Origin: Rhodopseudomonas sp.
GTDB taxonomy: Bacteria; Pseudomonadota; Alphaproteobacteria; Rhizobiales; Xanthobacteraceae
DNA: 64,000 nucleotides
Assembly: GCF_013377015.1 (NCBI RefSeq)
Contig: NZ_JACABA010000001.1
Coordinates: 1,219,902-1,283,901 of the forward strand
Reading direction: 5' to 3'
The stretch's first letter is position 1. The number at the start of each line of letters is the position of its first letter. Shown here piece after piece: positions 8,439-17,663 of the stretch. Below the pieces are notes generated by a model. That model saw only the letters and a program-made list of their open reading frames with translations, did no database searches and was not told where the DNA came from. The position numbers and the translations under genes are program-made.

Positions 8439-9107
8439 ATGACAAACCAGACCGAGAGCAAAGCCAAAGCCGGCGCGGCGATCATTCCCGTCACGCTGTT
8501 CCAGCAGAACTGCACGCTGCTGTGGTGCGAGACCACCAAGAAGGCGGTGGTGGTCGATCCCGGCGGTGACGTGCCGGAGATTCTGGCGGCGATCGAGCAC
8601 GCCGGCGTCAGCGTCGAACAGATCTGGCTGACCCACGGCCACATCGATCATGTCGGCGGCGCCGCCGACTTGCGCGACGCGCTGAAGGTGCCGATCGAGG
8701 GCCCGCACATCGCCGACAAATTCCTGCTCGACAATGTCGTCAACAGCGGGCGAACCTTCGGCATGACCGGGGTGCGCGATTTCACGCCGGATCGCTGGCT
8801 CGCAGACGGCGACACCGTCAGGATCGGCGAACTGAGCTTTGCGATCCTGCATTGCCCCGGCCATTCGCCGGGCAGCGTGGTGTTCTTCAACGACGACATG
8901 CGCTTTGCGCTGGTCGGCGACGTGCTGTTCGCCGGCTCGGTCGGGCGCACCGATCTGCCGGGCGGCAGTCACGCCACGCTGATTGAATCGATCACTCAAA
9001 AGCTATTGCCGCTCGGCGACGATGTCGGCTTCATCTGCGGGCACGGCCCGGGCTCGAGCATCGGCCATGAACGCATCACCAATCCATTTTTGACCGGCGG
9101 CATGTAA
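8439..9107 (+). CDS. MBL-fold metallo-hydrolase (YcbL/glyoxalase II-like)
   Basis: 222 residues. The metal motif THGHIDH (65-71), a second His in HCPGHSPGS, Asp in VGDVLF and the last His in CGHGPGS fit a two-metal metallo-beta-lactamase fold. The size and the FQQNCTLLWCE start match the short YcbL subfamily rather than true glyoxalase II, which is longer. The ATG at 8439 is chosen; an upstream in-frame extension runs through the hairpin repeat and looks non-coding. Confidence 0.9.
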   Translation: MTNQTESKAKAGAAIIPVTLFQQNCTLLWCETTKKAVVVDPGGDVPEILAAIEHAGVSVEQIWLTHGHIDHVGGAADLRDALKVPIEGPHIADKFLLDNVVNSGRTFGMTGVRDFTPDRWLADGDTVRIGELSFAILHCPGHSPGSVVFFNDDMRFALVGDVLFAGSVGRTDLPGGSHATLIESITQKLLPLGDDVGFICGHGPGSSIGHERITNPFLTGGM

Positions 9108-9186
9108 CGCACGCGAATTCGGCGCCGCCGGCAACATTCGCCGCGACGCCGCGGTCGAATCCGTTTTGCCGCAGACGCCTGCGCAA

Positions 9187-9612
9187 TTACTGAAGCAGCA
9201 CGGTGAAACTGCGCTGGATCAACCTCTCGACATTCGCCGCCGTTGCGAAGCGGGGGGCCGGGTCGCCATCCCGGTCCAACAACGAACACACCCTCTTCAC
9301 TTTTGCGAGATTGGTCGACAGCCGCACCGCCGTCATCCGCGCCGCGGACAACTCCGCAGCGATCCGCATCCGATCCTGTCGCAGCTCCGGCGCATCGGGA
9401 CTCCCTCGCAGCGTGCGTTCGTTCCGATCCAAGATCGATTCGATCAGATCGATGGCGGTGAACACCGTCTGCAAGGTCTGGCCGTACAATTCTGCCAGCA
9501 GGCCGAGCAGTCGGCGCGGTTCACACGCGTGCGGCGTGTACAGTGAGCAAATTTGATCAGGATTGGGTGGGCTGAACGCGGCGATAGGGAAAACAGTATC
9601 CATCTTCGACAT
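9187..9612 (-). CDS. Hypothetical protein, about 141 residues
   Basis: Not recognised. The frame codes for MSKMDTVFPIAAF... followed by a mostly helical stretch (RRLLGLLAELYGQTLQTVFTAIDLIESILDRNERTLR and AAELSAARMTAVRLSTNLAKVKRV). The ATG at 9612 has GGAG ten bases upstream. ATGs at 9621 and 9603 are alternatives. No membrane segment or signal peptide is seen. It lies in a patch of lower GC next to the duplicated AraC genes. The opposite strand also has open frames here, but the protein on the minus strand has the better amino-acid pattern. Confidence 0.5.
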   Translation of the reverse strand: MSKMDTVFPIAAFSPPNPDQICSLYTPHACEPRRLLGLLAELYGQTLQTVFTAIDLIESILDRNERTLRGSPDAPELRQDRMRIAAELSAARMTAVRLSTNLAKVKRVCSLLDRDGDPAPRFATAANVERLIQRSFTVLLQ

Positions 9613-9876
9613 TGCAAGCATTCTCCAGCGTGAGCCCTGTCTGCAACTGCCAATCAAAAGCATTTCTTTACACGAGCATTGTGGCTCCAACTTCTCGAAA
9701 GAAGTGTTAGTCCATTAAATGTACCGCCTGCTCAAGATTGACCTTCGGCTTCGTTTGTCGAGAGACGTCTTCGGTATCCGGCAATTTGTAGTTGTCTATC
9801 AGGTTGTCATTGCAAGCTTCACCGGCACGCATCAAGATGAGTCGGGGAAACGACTCAATGATGAAAACTGAAATAT
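9613..9876. other. Intergenic region upstream of the first AraC gene
   Basis: Lower GC than its surroundings. It contains an inverted repeat ACTTCT-CGAA-AGAAGT at 9690-9705 (upstream of the leftward hypothetical gene). It also contains a segment, 9760-9816, that is also found before the second AraC gene. Confidence 0.5.
9798..9816 (+). promoter_or_regulatory. Element conserved upstream of both AraC genes (copy 1)
   Basis: ATCAGGTT followed after four bases by TTGCAAG. The same block occurs at 11258-11276 before the second AraC gene although flanking bases have diverged. A shared binding site, perhaps for the AraC proteins themselves, is inferred. Confidence 0.4.
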
Positions 9877-10872
9877 ATGAGACTTGAGCTTCTCGGTGAG
9901 CCGCTCAATCGGTTTCCTGCGGTCAATACATTTGACCCAGAAGAGTTCGGACACGCACTCAAGACGATCTATGGCGCGATCCGTTGTGAAATTTCAGTGC
10001 GCGATGACTTTGAGGCGCGTGGAAACTTGGTCCAGATGCAGGACCTTACACTTGGCTTTAACTCATGCGTGGCGCCGGCGACTGTGGCGTATGGCGAATC
10101 CGACTTCGCCAGACTGCAGATCGCGGTTACCGGCTCAGCCGCCACAACTGTCAATGGTGTAACGACCGCAATCGATATCCGACAGTCCTGCATCACCTCG
10201 CCAGGGCAAGCGGCGACGATGGAGTACGGCGCGGGCTATCAGCAGTTGTTGCTTCGAATCAAGACGCGGGCGCTGGAGGAAAAACTCATCGCGCTGATGG
10301 GAAGCAAGCCGAAGGGATCGCTTGAATTCGTCGCGGCGGCGAGCAACGAAAATCCCCAGGCAACGAACCTTCGCCAATTGGTCACGTTTCTGAGCGGCCA
10401 GCTCAACTCGTCGCCGGTCGCGCTGCCGTCGCTGGTGCTGGGCGAACTGCAACAGGCGGTCACCTTGTCGTTCTTGAGCGCTTACCAGCACAGCTTCAGC
10501 CGCTTTATGGAAAGCGAGGTTCCCGCCGCCGCGCCGCGGCACGTGCGCCAGGTCGAGGAATACATCGAAGCCAACTGGAAGCAGCCGATCACCATCGAAA
10601 AGCTGATGGCGGTCACCGATATCAGCGCACGCGGCATCTTCAAGGCGTTTCAGCGTAGCCGCGGCTATTCGCCGATGGCCTTCGCAAAACGAATCCGACT
10701 TCAGCATGCGCGCAAAATGCTTGCCGAGCCCGGCATCGGCGTCACCGTCACTGCCGTGGCGTTCGCCTGCGGGTTCTCTAACCTCGGTCACTTCGCCAAG
10801 GATTACCGGGAGATGTTTGGCGAGAAGCCGTCCGACACGCTAGAGCGCGCACGACGCTCGCGCGACGCCTGA
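9877..10872 (+). CDS. AraC-family transcriptional regulator, copy 1
   Basis: 331 residues. The N-terminal part of about 210 residues resembles the AraC-binding-like sensor fold (PF14525 type). The C-terminal domain from about 225 holds two helix-turn-helix units: ITIEKLMAVTDISARGIFKAFQ and the VTAVAFACGFSNLGHFAKDYREMFGEKPS signature. It is a tandem paralog of the gene at 11340-12335. The DNA-binding halves are nearly identical by eye, while the sensor halves are clearly more different. That suggests the same DNA target but different ligands. Gene and flanks are somewhat lower in GC than the core genes around. The natural effector is unknown. Confidence 0.93.
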   Translation: MRLELLGEPLNRFPAVNTFDPEEFGHALKTIYGAIRCEISVRDDFEARGNLVQMQDLTLGFNSCVAPATVAYGESDFARLQIAVTGSAATTVNGVTTAIDIRQSCITSPGQAATMEYGAGYQQLLLRIKTRALEEKLIALMGSKPKGSLEFVAAASNENPQATNLRQLVTFLSGQLNSSPVALPSLVLGELQQAVTLSFLSAYQHSFSRFMESEVPAAAPRHVRQVEEYIEANWKQPITIEKLMAVTDISARGIFKAFQRSRGYSPMAFAKRIRLQHARKMLAEPGIGVTVTAVAFACGFSNLGHFAKDYREMFGEKPSDTLERARRSRDA

Positions 10873-10878
10873 CACTGC

Positions 10879-11046
10879 TTGGCGCTCGGACGGCCCGGCA
10901 CATTGCTTGATCTGCATCGCGAATAGCTTGGCGTCTGTTTCCGACTCGAAGGTCTCGGTCGAGCAAACCACACGTGAAGCCTGTTCGTTGGACTTCACAG
11001 CCATGCGTGCCGCGACCGACCTCATATCCGAGGCGACCCGCCTCTC
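10879..11046 (-). pseudogene. Decayed copy of the small gene at 12342-12587
   Basis: Reading leftward, VKSNEQASRVVCSTETFESETDAKLFAMQI aligns with VKSDDRASGVVRSTKTFKSEMDAKVFAAQI of the intact paralog. The next 26 codons of the paralog are missing. The deletion is exactly 78 bp and its ends fall on the short direct repeat ATCTGC (12373-12378 and 12451-12456 in the intact copy; a single copy at 10910-10915 here). The stop codon TGA has become CAA (10879-10881), so the frame reads on, and no ATG stands at the equivalent start. The position relative to its AraC gene is the same as in the intact copy. Confidence 0.75.
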
Positions 11047-11339
11047 ACAACTTAAACGCGATAATATGAGCAACATCATCTTTTTCGGAGGGGTGAGCGC
11101 GCTCCTACGTCACTTTGGATTGTAGCTGCGCAATGAAAGTAGTTACTTGAGCCAATGAGTTGTCGGTACACCTCGTAGAAATACTAGTCCGATGGCTGCA
11201 CCGGCTGTCCGACAACGGACTGATGTCGTTCAGTATTCGGCCAATTGCAGGTTGGTCATCAGGTTATGTTTGCAAGTGCTGGGGACTCACCTAAAAGTCA
11301 GAGTGGAAGTGGGGACATGACTGATGCGAGTTGGACTAG
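11047..11339. other. Junction between the two duplicated AraC units
   Basis: No gene is seen. The right part (11200-11339) is the promoter region of the second AraC gene and resembles 9760-9876. It includes CGACA...TGTCG arms around 11202-11219 and the conserved element at 11258-11276. Confidence 0.5.
11258..11276 (+). promoter_or_regulatory. Element conserved upstream of both AraC genes (copy 2)
   Basis: ATCAGGTT, four bases, TTGCAAG, as at 9798-9816. It is 64 bases upstream of the second AraC start (60 bases in the first copy). Near-equal spacing supports a functional site. Confidence 0.4.
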
Positions 11340-12335
11340 ATGACACCTGAGCTTCTCGGTGAGCCGCTCAAACGGTTTCCCATATTCCGCACCTCCAATC
11401 GCGACGAATTTGGAAACGCCGCCACATCGGTCTATGGCGCCAAGCGTTTCGATATCCCCGAGCCGGAGAATTTTTTTGCATTCGGAAACTTCGTGCAACT
11501 TCGGGAGATCGCTATCGGCTTCAGTTCGCTGGGCGGTCGAGTCACGATCGATTTTCCGGAGGCCGATTTTGCGCGCCTGCAGATGTCTCTCTCGGGCGCC
11601 GGCACGACAACGATCAACGGCATCACCACCGAGATCAACGCCGAGCAATCTTGCGTCACCTCTCCCGGACGCGCCGCGCTGCTGAGTTATGCGCAAGGCT
11701 ATCAACAACTGCATCTGCGGGTCGGACTCAGTGCGATGGAGCGAACGCTGACCGCGTTGCTGGGTCTCAGGCCGAAGGGGCTGCTCGAATTTGACGCCGC
11801 GGCCCCAGCCAGCAAACCCTACGCCCAGAATGTTAAGGGCTTGGTGCTGTTCGTCAGCACACAGCTGGATAGCTCGCCCCCTCAATTGCCGCCGCTGGTG
11901 CTCGTCGAACTGGAGCACGCCATCACCCTGTCGTTTCTTTACGCTTACCGGCACAGCTTCAGCCGCCTTCTCGAAGGCGAGACGCCCGGCGCGGCGCCGC
12001 GGAACGTGCGGCAGGTCGAGGAATATATCGAAGCCAACTGGGATCGGCCGATCACCATCGAACAGCTGATGGCGGTCACCGACATCAGCGCACGCGGCAT
12101 CTTCAAGGCGTTTCAGCGCAGCCGCGGCTATTCGCCGATGGCGTTCGCCAAGCGGGTCCGCCTTCAGCATGCGCGCAAGATGCTTACCGAATCCCGCATC
12201 GACACCACCGTCACTGCCGTGGCGCTGGCCTGCGGGTTCGCCAATCTGGGACACTTCGCCAAGGATTACCGGGAGATGTTCGGCGAGAAGCCGTCCGACA
12301 CGTTGGATCGATCACGCCGCTCGCGCAAAGCCTGA
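11340..12335 (+). CDS. AraC-family transcriptional regulator, copy 2
   Basis: 331 residues, the same length as copy 1. It begins with the same ELLGEPL block. The C-terminal domain contains ITIEQLMAVTDISARGIFKAFQ and VTAVALACGFANLGHFAKDYREMFGEKPS. From VRQVEEYIEANW to LQHARKML only a few residues differ from copy 1. The N-terminal sensor half (IPEPENFFAFGNFVQLREIAIGFSS...) differs widely. It is followed after 6 bp by a small convergent gene that is intact only in this unit. The duplication is older than a recent assembly artefact because both halves carry many substitutions. Confidence 0.93.
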   Translation: MTPELLGEPLKRFPIFRTSNRDEFGNAATSVYGAKRFDIPEPENFFAFGNFVQLREIAIGFSSLGGRVTIDFPEADFARLQMSLSGAGTTTINGITTEINAEQSCVTSPGRAALLSYAQGYQQLHLRVGLSAMERTLTALLGLRPKGLLEFDAAAPASKPYAQNVKGLVLFVSTQLDSSPPQLPPLVLVELEHAITLSFLYAYRHSFSRLLEGETPGAAPRNVRQVEEYIEANWDRPITIEQLMAVTDISARGIFKAFQRSRGYSPMAFAKRVRLQHARKMLTESRIDTTVTAVALACGFANLGHFAKDYREMFGEKPSDTLDRSRRSRKA

Positions 12336-12341
12336 CACGGC

Positions 12342-12587
12342 TCAGCGCTCGGAAGGCGCGGCCCATTGCTCGATCTGCGAAGCCGGCACCATCCGTTTCG
12401 GCTGATGCGGATTGAGCGTACCCGCATTGGCCGACCAGCCCTTGGCCAGAATCTGCGCCGCGAACACTTTGGCGTCCATTTCCGACTTGAAGGTTTTGGT
12501 CGAGCGCACGACGCCCGAGGCTCGATCGTCGGATTTCACCGTCTTGTCCGGGCCGAAGGCCACATACCAAATATCAGGCTGGGTCAT
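12342..12587 (-). CDS. Small conserved hypothetical protein (81 residues), intact partner of AraC copy 2
   Basis: 81 residues: MTQPDIWYVAFGPDKTVKSDD..., then a helix DAKVFAAQILAKGWSANAG and a tail NPHQPKRMVPASQIEQW. No known domain is recognised. Residues are typical of a small cytosolic alpha/beta fold. It is convergent with AraC copy 2, leaving only 6 bp between the stops. A degenerate copy lies in the same place behind AraC copy 1, so gene and regulator were duplicated together. Confidence 0.7.
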   Translation of the reverse strand: MTQPDIWYVAFGPDKTVKSDDRASGVVRSTKTFKSEMDAKVFAAQILAKGWSANAGTLNPHQPKRMVPASQIEQWAAPSER

Positions 12588-12652
12588 GTCGCTTTAACCG
12601 CGATCGGAGAGATAGGTTCCATCGGGGTTGCGTTCTGGATGCCCGTTGCACG

Positions 12653-12682
12653 AACGGGGCCGCCCGATCGAGCGGCCCCGTT
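12653..12682 (-). terminator. Terminator of the DUF1236 gene
   Basis: Perfect 11-bp arms AACGGGGCCGC (12653-12663) and GCGGCCCCGTT (12672-12682) with an 8-base loop. It lies 37 bp past the stop of the leftward DUF1236 gene. It may also end transcripts in the other direction (TTT after the right arm). Confidence 0.75.
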
Positions 12683-12718
12683 TGCGCAACGACCGGGAAT
12701 CCGGAGCGGGACTTTGGA

Positions 12719-13138
12719 TTATTCGACGATCTCGACAATCCGGCGGGTGCGCGGATCGACCAGAACGGTGCGACCGTTGACGACAGTGTAGCGATACTCG
12801 CGCGCGCGACCGTATTCTTCCGGCACATCGTAATAGGTGACACCATCATCCGGCAGCACGACGCCGACGCGAACTTCATCGCGATATTGATAGGACGGAC
12901 GGCGCTGGTCGACCACATAACTGCGGAAGCGCGGACGCTCGTCGACGCCCAGGACGCCGGCAACGCCGCCGAGCACGCCACCGACGGTGCCGCCAACGAT
13001 CGCGCCGATAGGACCGGCGGCGCGTTCGCCGTCGCGTGCGCCGCGTTCAATACCGCCGGGAACGCCCTGGGCTTGAACTATAGCGGGAGTGGCGAGGGCC
13101 ATAATCACGGCGGCGGTTCCGATCAGGCGACGAATCAT
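12719..13138 (-). CDS. Exported DUF1236-domain protein
   Basis: 139 residues. A signal peptide (MIRRLIGTAAVIMALATPAIVQAQG) is followed by a Gly-rich hydrophobic stretch (GPIGAIVGGTVGGVLGGVAGVLG), which looks like a glycine-zipper. The C-terminal DUF1236 repeat is YRYTVVNGRTVLVDPRTRRIVEIVE. The ATG at 13138 is preceded by CCGGAGTTCAAG. Such proteins are common in Bradyrhizobium relatives and sit in the periplasm or outer membrane; the function is unknown. A strong hairpin follows the stop. Confidence 0.85.
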   Translation of the reverse strand: MIRRLIGTAAVIMALATPAIVQAQGVPGGIERGARDGERAAGPIGAIVGGTVGGVLGGVAGVLGVDERPRFRSYVVDQRRPSYQYRDEVRVGVVLPDDGVTYYDVPEEYGRAREYRYTVVNGRTVLVDPRTRRIVEIVE

Positions 13139-13255
13139 CTTGAACTCCGGGAGTTGTTGAAAGGCACAGGACAAGCCCCAGCCCGCCGCGGAGTTCCGGC
13201 ACCACAACCAGCGACGGCGATTAGATGCCGGTCGCGGCTGCCGCTTGCGTACGAC

Positions 13256-15745
13256 TTAGTTCGCCACCATGTCGCGAACGCGCCGCGCAAGATCGTCCAG
13301 ATCGAACGGCTTGGTGATCATGTCCATCCCGGGCTGTAGGAAGCCCTTCGCGATCGCCGCGCTCTCGGCATAACCGGTCATGAACAGCACCTTCATCGCA
13401 GGTCGGGATTCCAGCGCCTGATCGGCGAGCTGGCGCCCATTCATCCCGGGAAGTCCGACATCGGTGAGCAGCAGATCGATCCGCTCGCCGAGCCGCAGGA
13501 CCGCAAGCCCGGCCGGACCATCGACCGCTTCGAGGACGCGGTAGCCCTGATCCCGCAGCATTTCGACCACGATGCCGCGGACCACCGGTTCATCCTCGAC
13601 CACCAGCACGGTTTCTCCGGTCGCCGCATGATCCGCGGCGACCACGGCCGGCGCTGCTTCGTCGGCAATCAGGCCGAGCTGACGCGGCAAATAGAGCCTG
13701 ACCGACGTTCCCTGCCCGACCTTGCTGTCGATCATGACATGGCCGTTCGATTGCTGCGCAAAGCCGTAGATCATCGACAACCCGAGCCCGGTGCCCTGGC
13801 CGAGCGGCTTGGTCGTGAAGAACGGATCGAACGCGCGCGCGGCGATCTCCGCGCTCATCCCGGTGCCGGTGTCGGTGACGACGATGCAGACATAGTCGCC
13901 GGGCAGCAGGGCGGGGGTGTCGGCGGTGACGGCGTCGAACCGTGCGTTCTGCGTACTGATGGTAATCCTGCCGCCATCCGGCATCGCATCGCGGGCATTG
14001 ATCACCAGATTGAGCAGCGCGCTTTCGAGCTGGTTCGGATCGCACAGCGTGAACCAGAGGTTCTCGGCGGCGACAATGTCCAGATCGATGGATTCGCCGA
14101 TCGTCCGGCGCAGCAGATCTTCCAGCGACACCACCAGCAGATTGACGTCGACCTGTTTCGGAATCAGCGGTTGGCGCCGCGCGAACGCCAGCAGCCGATG
14201 GGTCAAAGCCGCCGCGCGATTGGCCGACGTCATCGCCGCAGTAATATAGCGGGAGATATTTTCGGTGCGGCCCTGATCGAGCCGGATCTGCATCAAATCC
14301 AGCGAGCCGACGATGCCGGTCAGCAGATTGTTGAAATCATGGGCGATGCCGCCGGTCAGCTGGCCGACGGCCTCCATCTTCTGCGACTGACGCAGCGCCT
14401 CCTCGGCGGATTTGAGCCGCTCCGCCGCGGCCTTCTCGGCAGTGATATCGCGAGCCACCGCATAGATGGCCGTGGCGTCGGACACGCCGACCCAGGACAG
14501 CCATCGATAAGAGCCATCCTTGTGTCGAAACCGGCTTTCGAATTTAACGCTTGTTTCCCCGGTACTGAGCGCTTTCGATTGGCTGCGGGTCAATTCGGCG
14601 TCATCGGGATGATCCAGCCATCCCGAGGTGCGGTTCAGCAATTCCGCCTCGCTCCAGCCGAGCGTCTTTGTCCACGCCGGATTGACCGTGCGCCAGACGC
14701 CATCGCGGTCGGCAACCAGCAGCAAGTCCTGCGAGACGTTCCAGATCCGGTCGCGCTCGCGGGTCTTGTCCTGAACCCGCTGCTCCAGCGTTTCGTTCAA
14801 CTGCACCAGCTGATCGGCGAGTTTGCGGTAGGCCTCCTCGCTTTGCCGCAGCGCCTGTTCAGCCAGAACCTGCTCGGTGACATCGGTGTGAGCGCCGACC
14901 AGCCGGATCGCCCGGCCGTCGTCGTCGCGCTCGATCACCGATCGGACCGAGATCCAGCGAACCTCGCCGTCGCTCGGACGAATAATTCGGTATTTCGCGC
15001 GATAGTCACGGACGTCGCCGCGCACCGCGTCGCGGAACTGCCGTTCGGTCGCCTCACGATCCTCCGGATGGATCCGCCGCACCCAGTCTTCGTGGGTCTC
15101 GTTGGCCGCCTCCGGCGGCAGGCCGTGCACCAGCAGATATTCCGGTGAACGCCGGTTGCGGAAGCCCACCCGAAGATCGACCTCGAGCCCGCCGATCCGG
15201 CCGATCTGCTGCACCCGCGCCAGTTCCGCCTCGCGTTCGCGCAACGCCGCCGCCGCGAGATACTCCTTGGTGACGTCGCGGCAGACCACAAGTACCCCGC
15301 CGATCGCGTCGTCCTGATCGATCGGGCTGTAGCCGTAGGTCCAGTACACCTGCTCGAGCCGGCCGTGACGGGTCACCGGAACCAGCTGGTTTTCATGCCA
15401 GGTCGCGCCTCCGCCGCTCATCACCTGGTCGATCTGCGGCCCGATGATGTCCCAGATCTCCGCCCAGCATTCGCGGCCGCGCTGGCCGAGCGCGCCGGGG
15501 TGGCGCTCCGGTCCCATGGTCTGGCGATAGGCGTCGTTGTAAAATTGAATGTGTTCCGGACCCCAGAAGATGAACATCGGGTGATTGGTGTTGAGCAATA
15601 TGCGTAGCACCGTCCGCAGGCTCTGCGGCCAGCGCTCCGGTGGCCCAATCGGACTCGACGACCAGTCGAAAGCGCGCGTCAGCTCACCCATCTCGCCGCC
15701 ACCGGCGAGAAAGTCTTCAGACGGCGATCTATTGGGATCCAGCAT
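13256..15745 (-). CDS. PAS hybrid sensor histidine kinase with receiver domain
   Basis: About 829 residues. Three PAS-like domains are visible: around 30-165 ([22 protein letters not shown]), 175-295 ([14 protein letters not shown]) and 330-435 ([24 protein letters not shown]). Then come a HisKA domain ([16 protein letters not shown]) and a HATPase ([36 protein letters not shown]). The C-terminal receiver has VVEDEPVV, phospho-Asp in [13 protein letters not shown] and KPFDLDDL. No membrane helices are seen, so the sensor is cytosolic. The H-box type HDFNN and the fused receiver match the kinase at 27260-29086. No separate response regulator lies nearby. ATG 15745 is preferred over 15763. Confidence 0.92.
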   Translation of the reverse strand: MLDPNRSPSEDFLAGGGEMGELTRAFDWSSSPIGPPERWPQSLRTVLRILLNTNHPMFIFWGPEHIQFYNDAYRQTMGPERHPGALGQRGRECWAEIWDIIGPQIDQVMSGGGATWHENQLVPVTRHGRLEQVYWTYGYSPIDQDDAIGGVLVVCRDVTKEYLAAAALREREAELARVQQIGRIGGLEVDLRVGFRNRRSPEYLLVHGLPPEAANETHEDWVRRIHPEDREATERQFRDAVRGDVRDYRAKYRIIRPSDGEVRWISVRSVIERDDDGRAIRLVGAHTDVTEQVLAEQALRQSEEAYRKLADQLVQLNETLEQRVQDKTRERDRIWNVSQDLLLVADRDGVWRTVNPAWTKTLGWSEAELLNRTSGWLDHPDDAELTRSQSKALSTGETSVKFESRFRHKDGSYRWLSWVGVSDATAIYAVARDITAEKAAAERLKSAEEALRQSQKMEAVGQLTGGIAHDFNNLLTGIVGSLDLMQIRLDQGRTENISRYITAAMTSANRAAALTHRLLAFARRQPLIPKQVDVNLLVVSLEDLLRRTIGESIDLDIVAAENLWFTLCDPNQLESALLNLVINARDAMPDGGRITISTQNARFDAVTADTPALLPGDYVCIVVTDTGTGMSAEIAARAFDPFFTTKPLGQGTGLGLSMIYGFAQQSNGHVMIDSKVGQGTSVRLYLPRQLGLIADEAAPAVVAADHAATGETVLVVEDEPVVRGIVVEMLRDQGYRVLEAVDGPAGLAVLRLGERIDLLLTDVGLPGMNGRQLADQALESRPAMKVLFMTGYAESAAIAKGFLQPGMDMITKPFDLDDLARRVRDMVAN

Positions 15746-15883
15746 TCGGCAACGATCTAGCACGCCACAGTCTGCCAGCGGCAGAGTGCTTCAGCCTAAC
15801 ATCGGTGATCGCCCCGGCAAACACGCGGCACGAGTTCCATCGCGACGCCAGCCAGTCCCAAGACCGCCAAAAAGGAAAGGACA

Positions 15884-15918
15884 ATCCCCCAGGCGCGGGG
15901 GCGCTGGCCCCGGGGGAT
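15884..15918. repeat. GC-rich hairpin (ATCCCCC...GGGGGAT)
   Basis: Outer arms ATCCCCC (15884-15890) and GGGGGAT (15912-15918) enclose a second possible stem GGGG/CCCC. It is adjacent to a second hairpin at 15926-15956. The pair separates the leftward small gene from the leftward kinase gene. Confidence 0.45.
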
Positions 15919-15925
15919 CGTGACC

Positions 15926-15956
15926 ATCACCGCACCTCGAAAAGAGGCGCGGTGAT
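15926..15956 (-). terminator. Terminator after the 53-residue gene
   Basis: Arms ATCACCGCACCTC (15926-15938) and GAGGCGCGGTGAT (15944-15956), 12 of 13 paired, loop GAAAA. It starts 14 bp past the stop of the small leftward gene. Confidence 0.65.
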
Positions 15957-15970
15957 GAAGCATCAATTGG

Positions 15971-16132
15971 TCAGATGGGACTCGGGATTTGCTGCCTTTT
16001 GGCCGCCACAGTCTGTTCGACGACCAGAAGACGAAGCAAGAGCGTCAGCACCCGTTGCTGTTCTGCATCGGTGCTGGAAGCCAGCGCCCTGCGGTACAGC
16101 TTGAGGTTCTCGTCGCGGATGAAATCCTGCAT
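15971..16132 (-). CDS. Small conserved-type protein, 53 residues
   Basis: A short frame beginning MQDFIRDENLKLYRRALASS and ending RLLVVEQTVAAKRQQIPSPI. It is rich in charged helix-forming residues, with the pattern of small two-helix proteins seen in Bradyrhizobiaceae. The ATG (16132) has a GGGGGA Shine-Dalgarno seven bases upstream and a strong terminator hairpin follows the stop. Together these support a real gene despite its size. The function is unknown. The other strand frames here look like shadows. Confidence 0.6.
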   Translation of the reverse strand: MQDFIRDENLKLYRRALASSTDAEQQRVLTLLLRLLVVEQTVAAKRQQIPSPI

Positions 16133-16319
16133 CACACAGTTCCCCCGTTGGATCAGGCGGGAGCGTTACCGAACTCTCAGTTACCCGAAATGGCCGATAG
16201 CAACAGCGCGATTATTCGTAAGTATACGAGCGTCTAACCGCTGTCTGAGCAATAAAGCTCACTCTTGCCTCCCGAAACCATTGCGATAGCGGAGTGCCCG
16301 ACAGTTTCGCGACGCGACG
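16133..16319. other. Intergenic region upstream of the small gene
   Basis: No gene is seen. It should hold the promoter of the leftward 53-residue gene and the 3' end of the PHB esterase transcript. No clear hexamers were assigned. Confidence 0.4.
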
Positions 16320-17528
<1,209 letters not shown>

Positions 17529-17578
17529 GGCGGCTCCTGGTCCAGGCTCTTAAGGCAATCCCGTCAGACCGATATAGT

Positions 17579-17593
17579 TGCTGCACTGCAAAA
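17579..17593 (+). promoter_or_regulatory. Candidate PhaR-type operator upstream of the PHB esterase
   Basis: TGCTGCACTGCAAAA on the plus strand, 50 bases upstream of the esterase start. It matches TGCTGCGCTGCAAAC before phaZ at 13 of 15 positions. Its orientation relative to the gene is opposite to that at phaZ; the TGCAGTGCA core is near-palindromic. Confidence 0.5.
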
Positions 17594-17663
17594 TAGAAAT
17601 GATTCGATCGATTTATTGGCCGCTGGCGTGGCCGCCCGTGCACCGCGAATGTTCGAACGCTGA

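Noticed and set aside
9203..9556. 117-codon rightward frame (MKLRWINLSTFAAVAKRG...)
   Set aside because: The opposite strand gives a more convincing helical protein with a ribosome site; this frame is rich in Arg/Ser with no motif.
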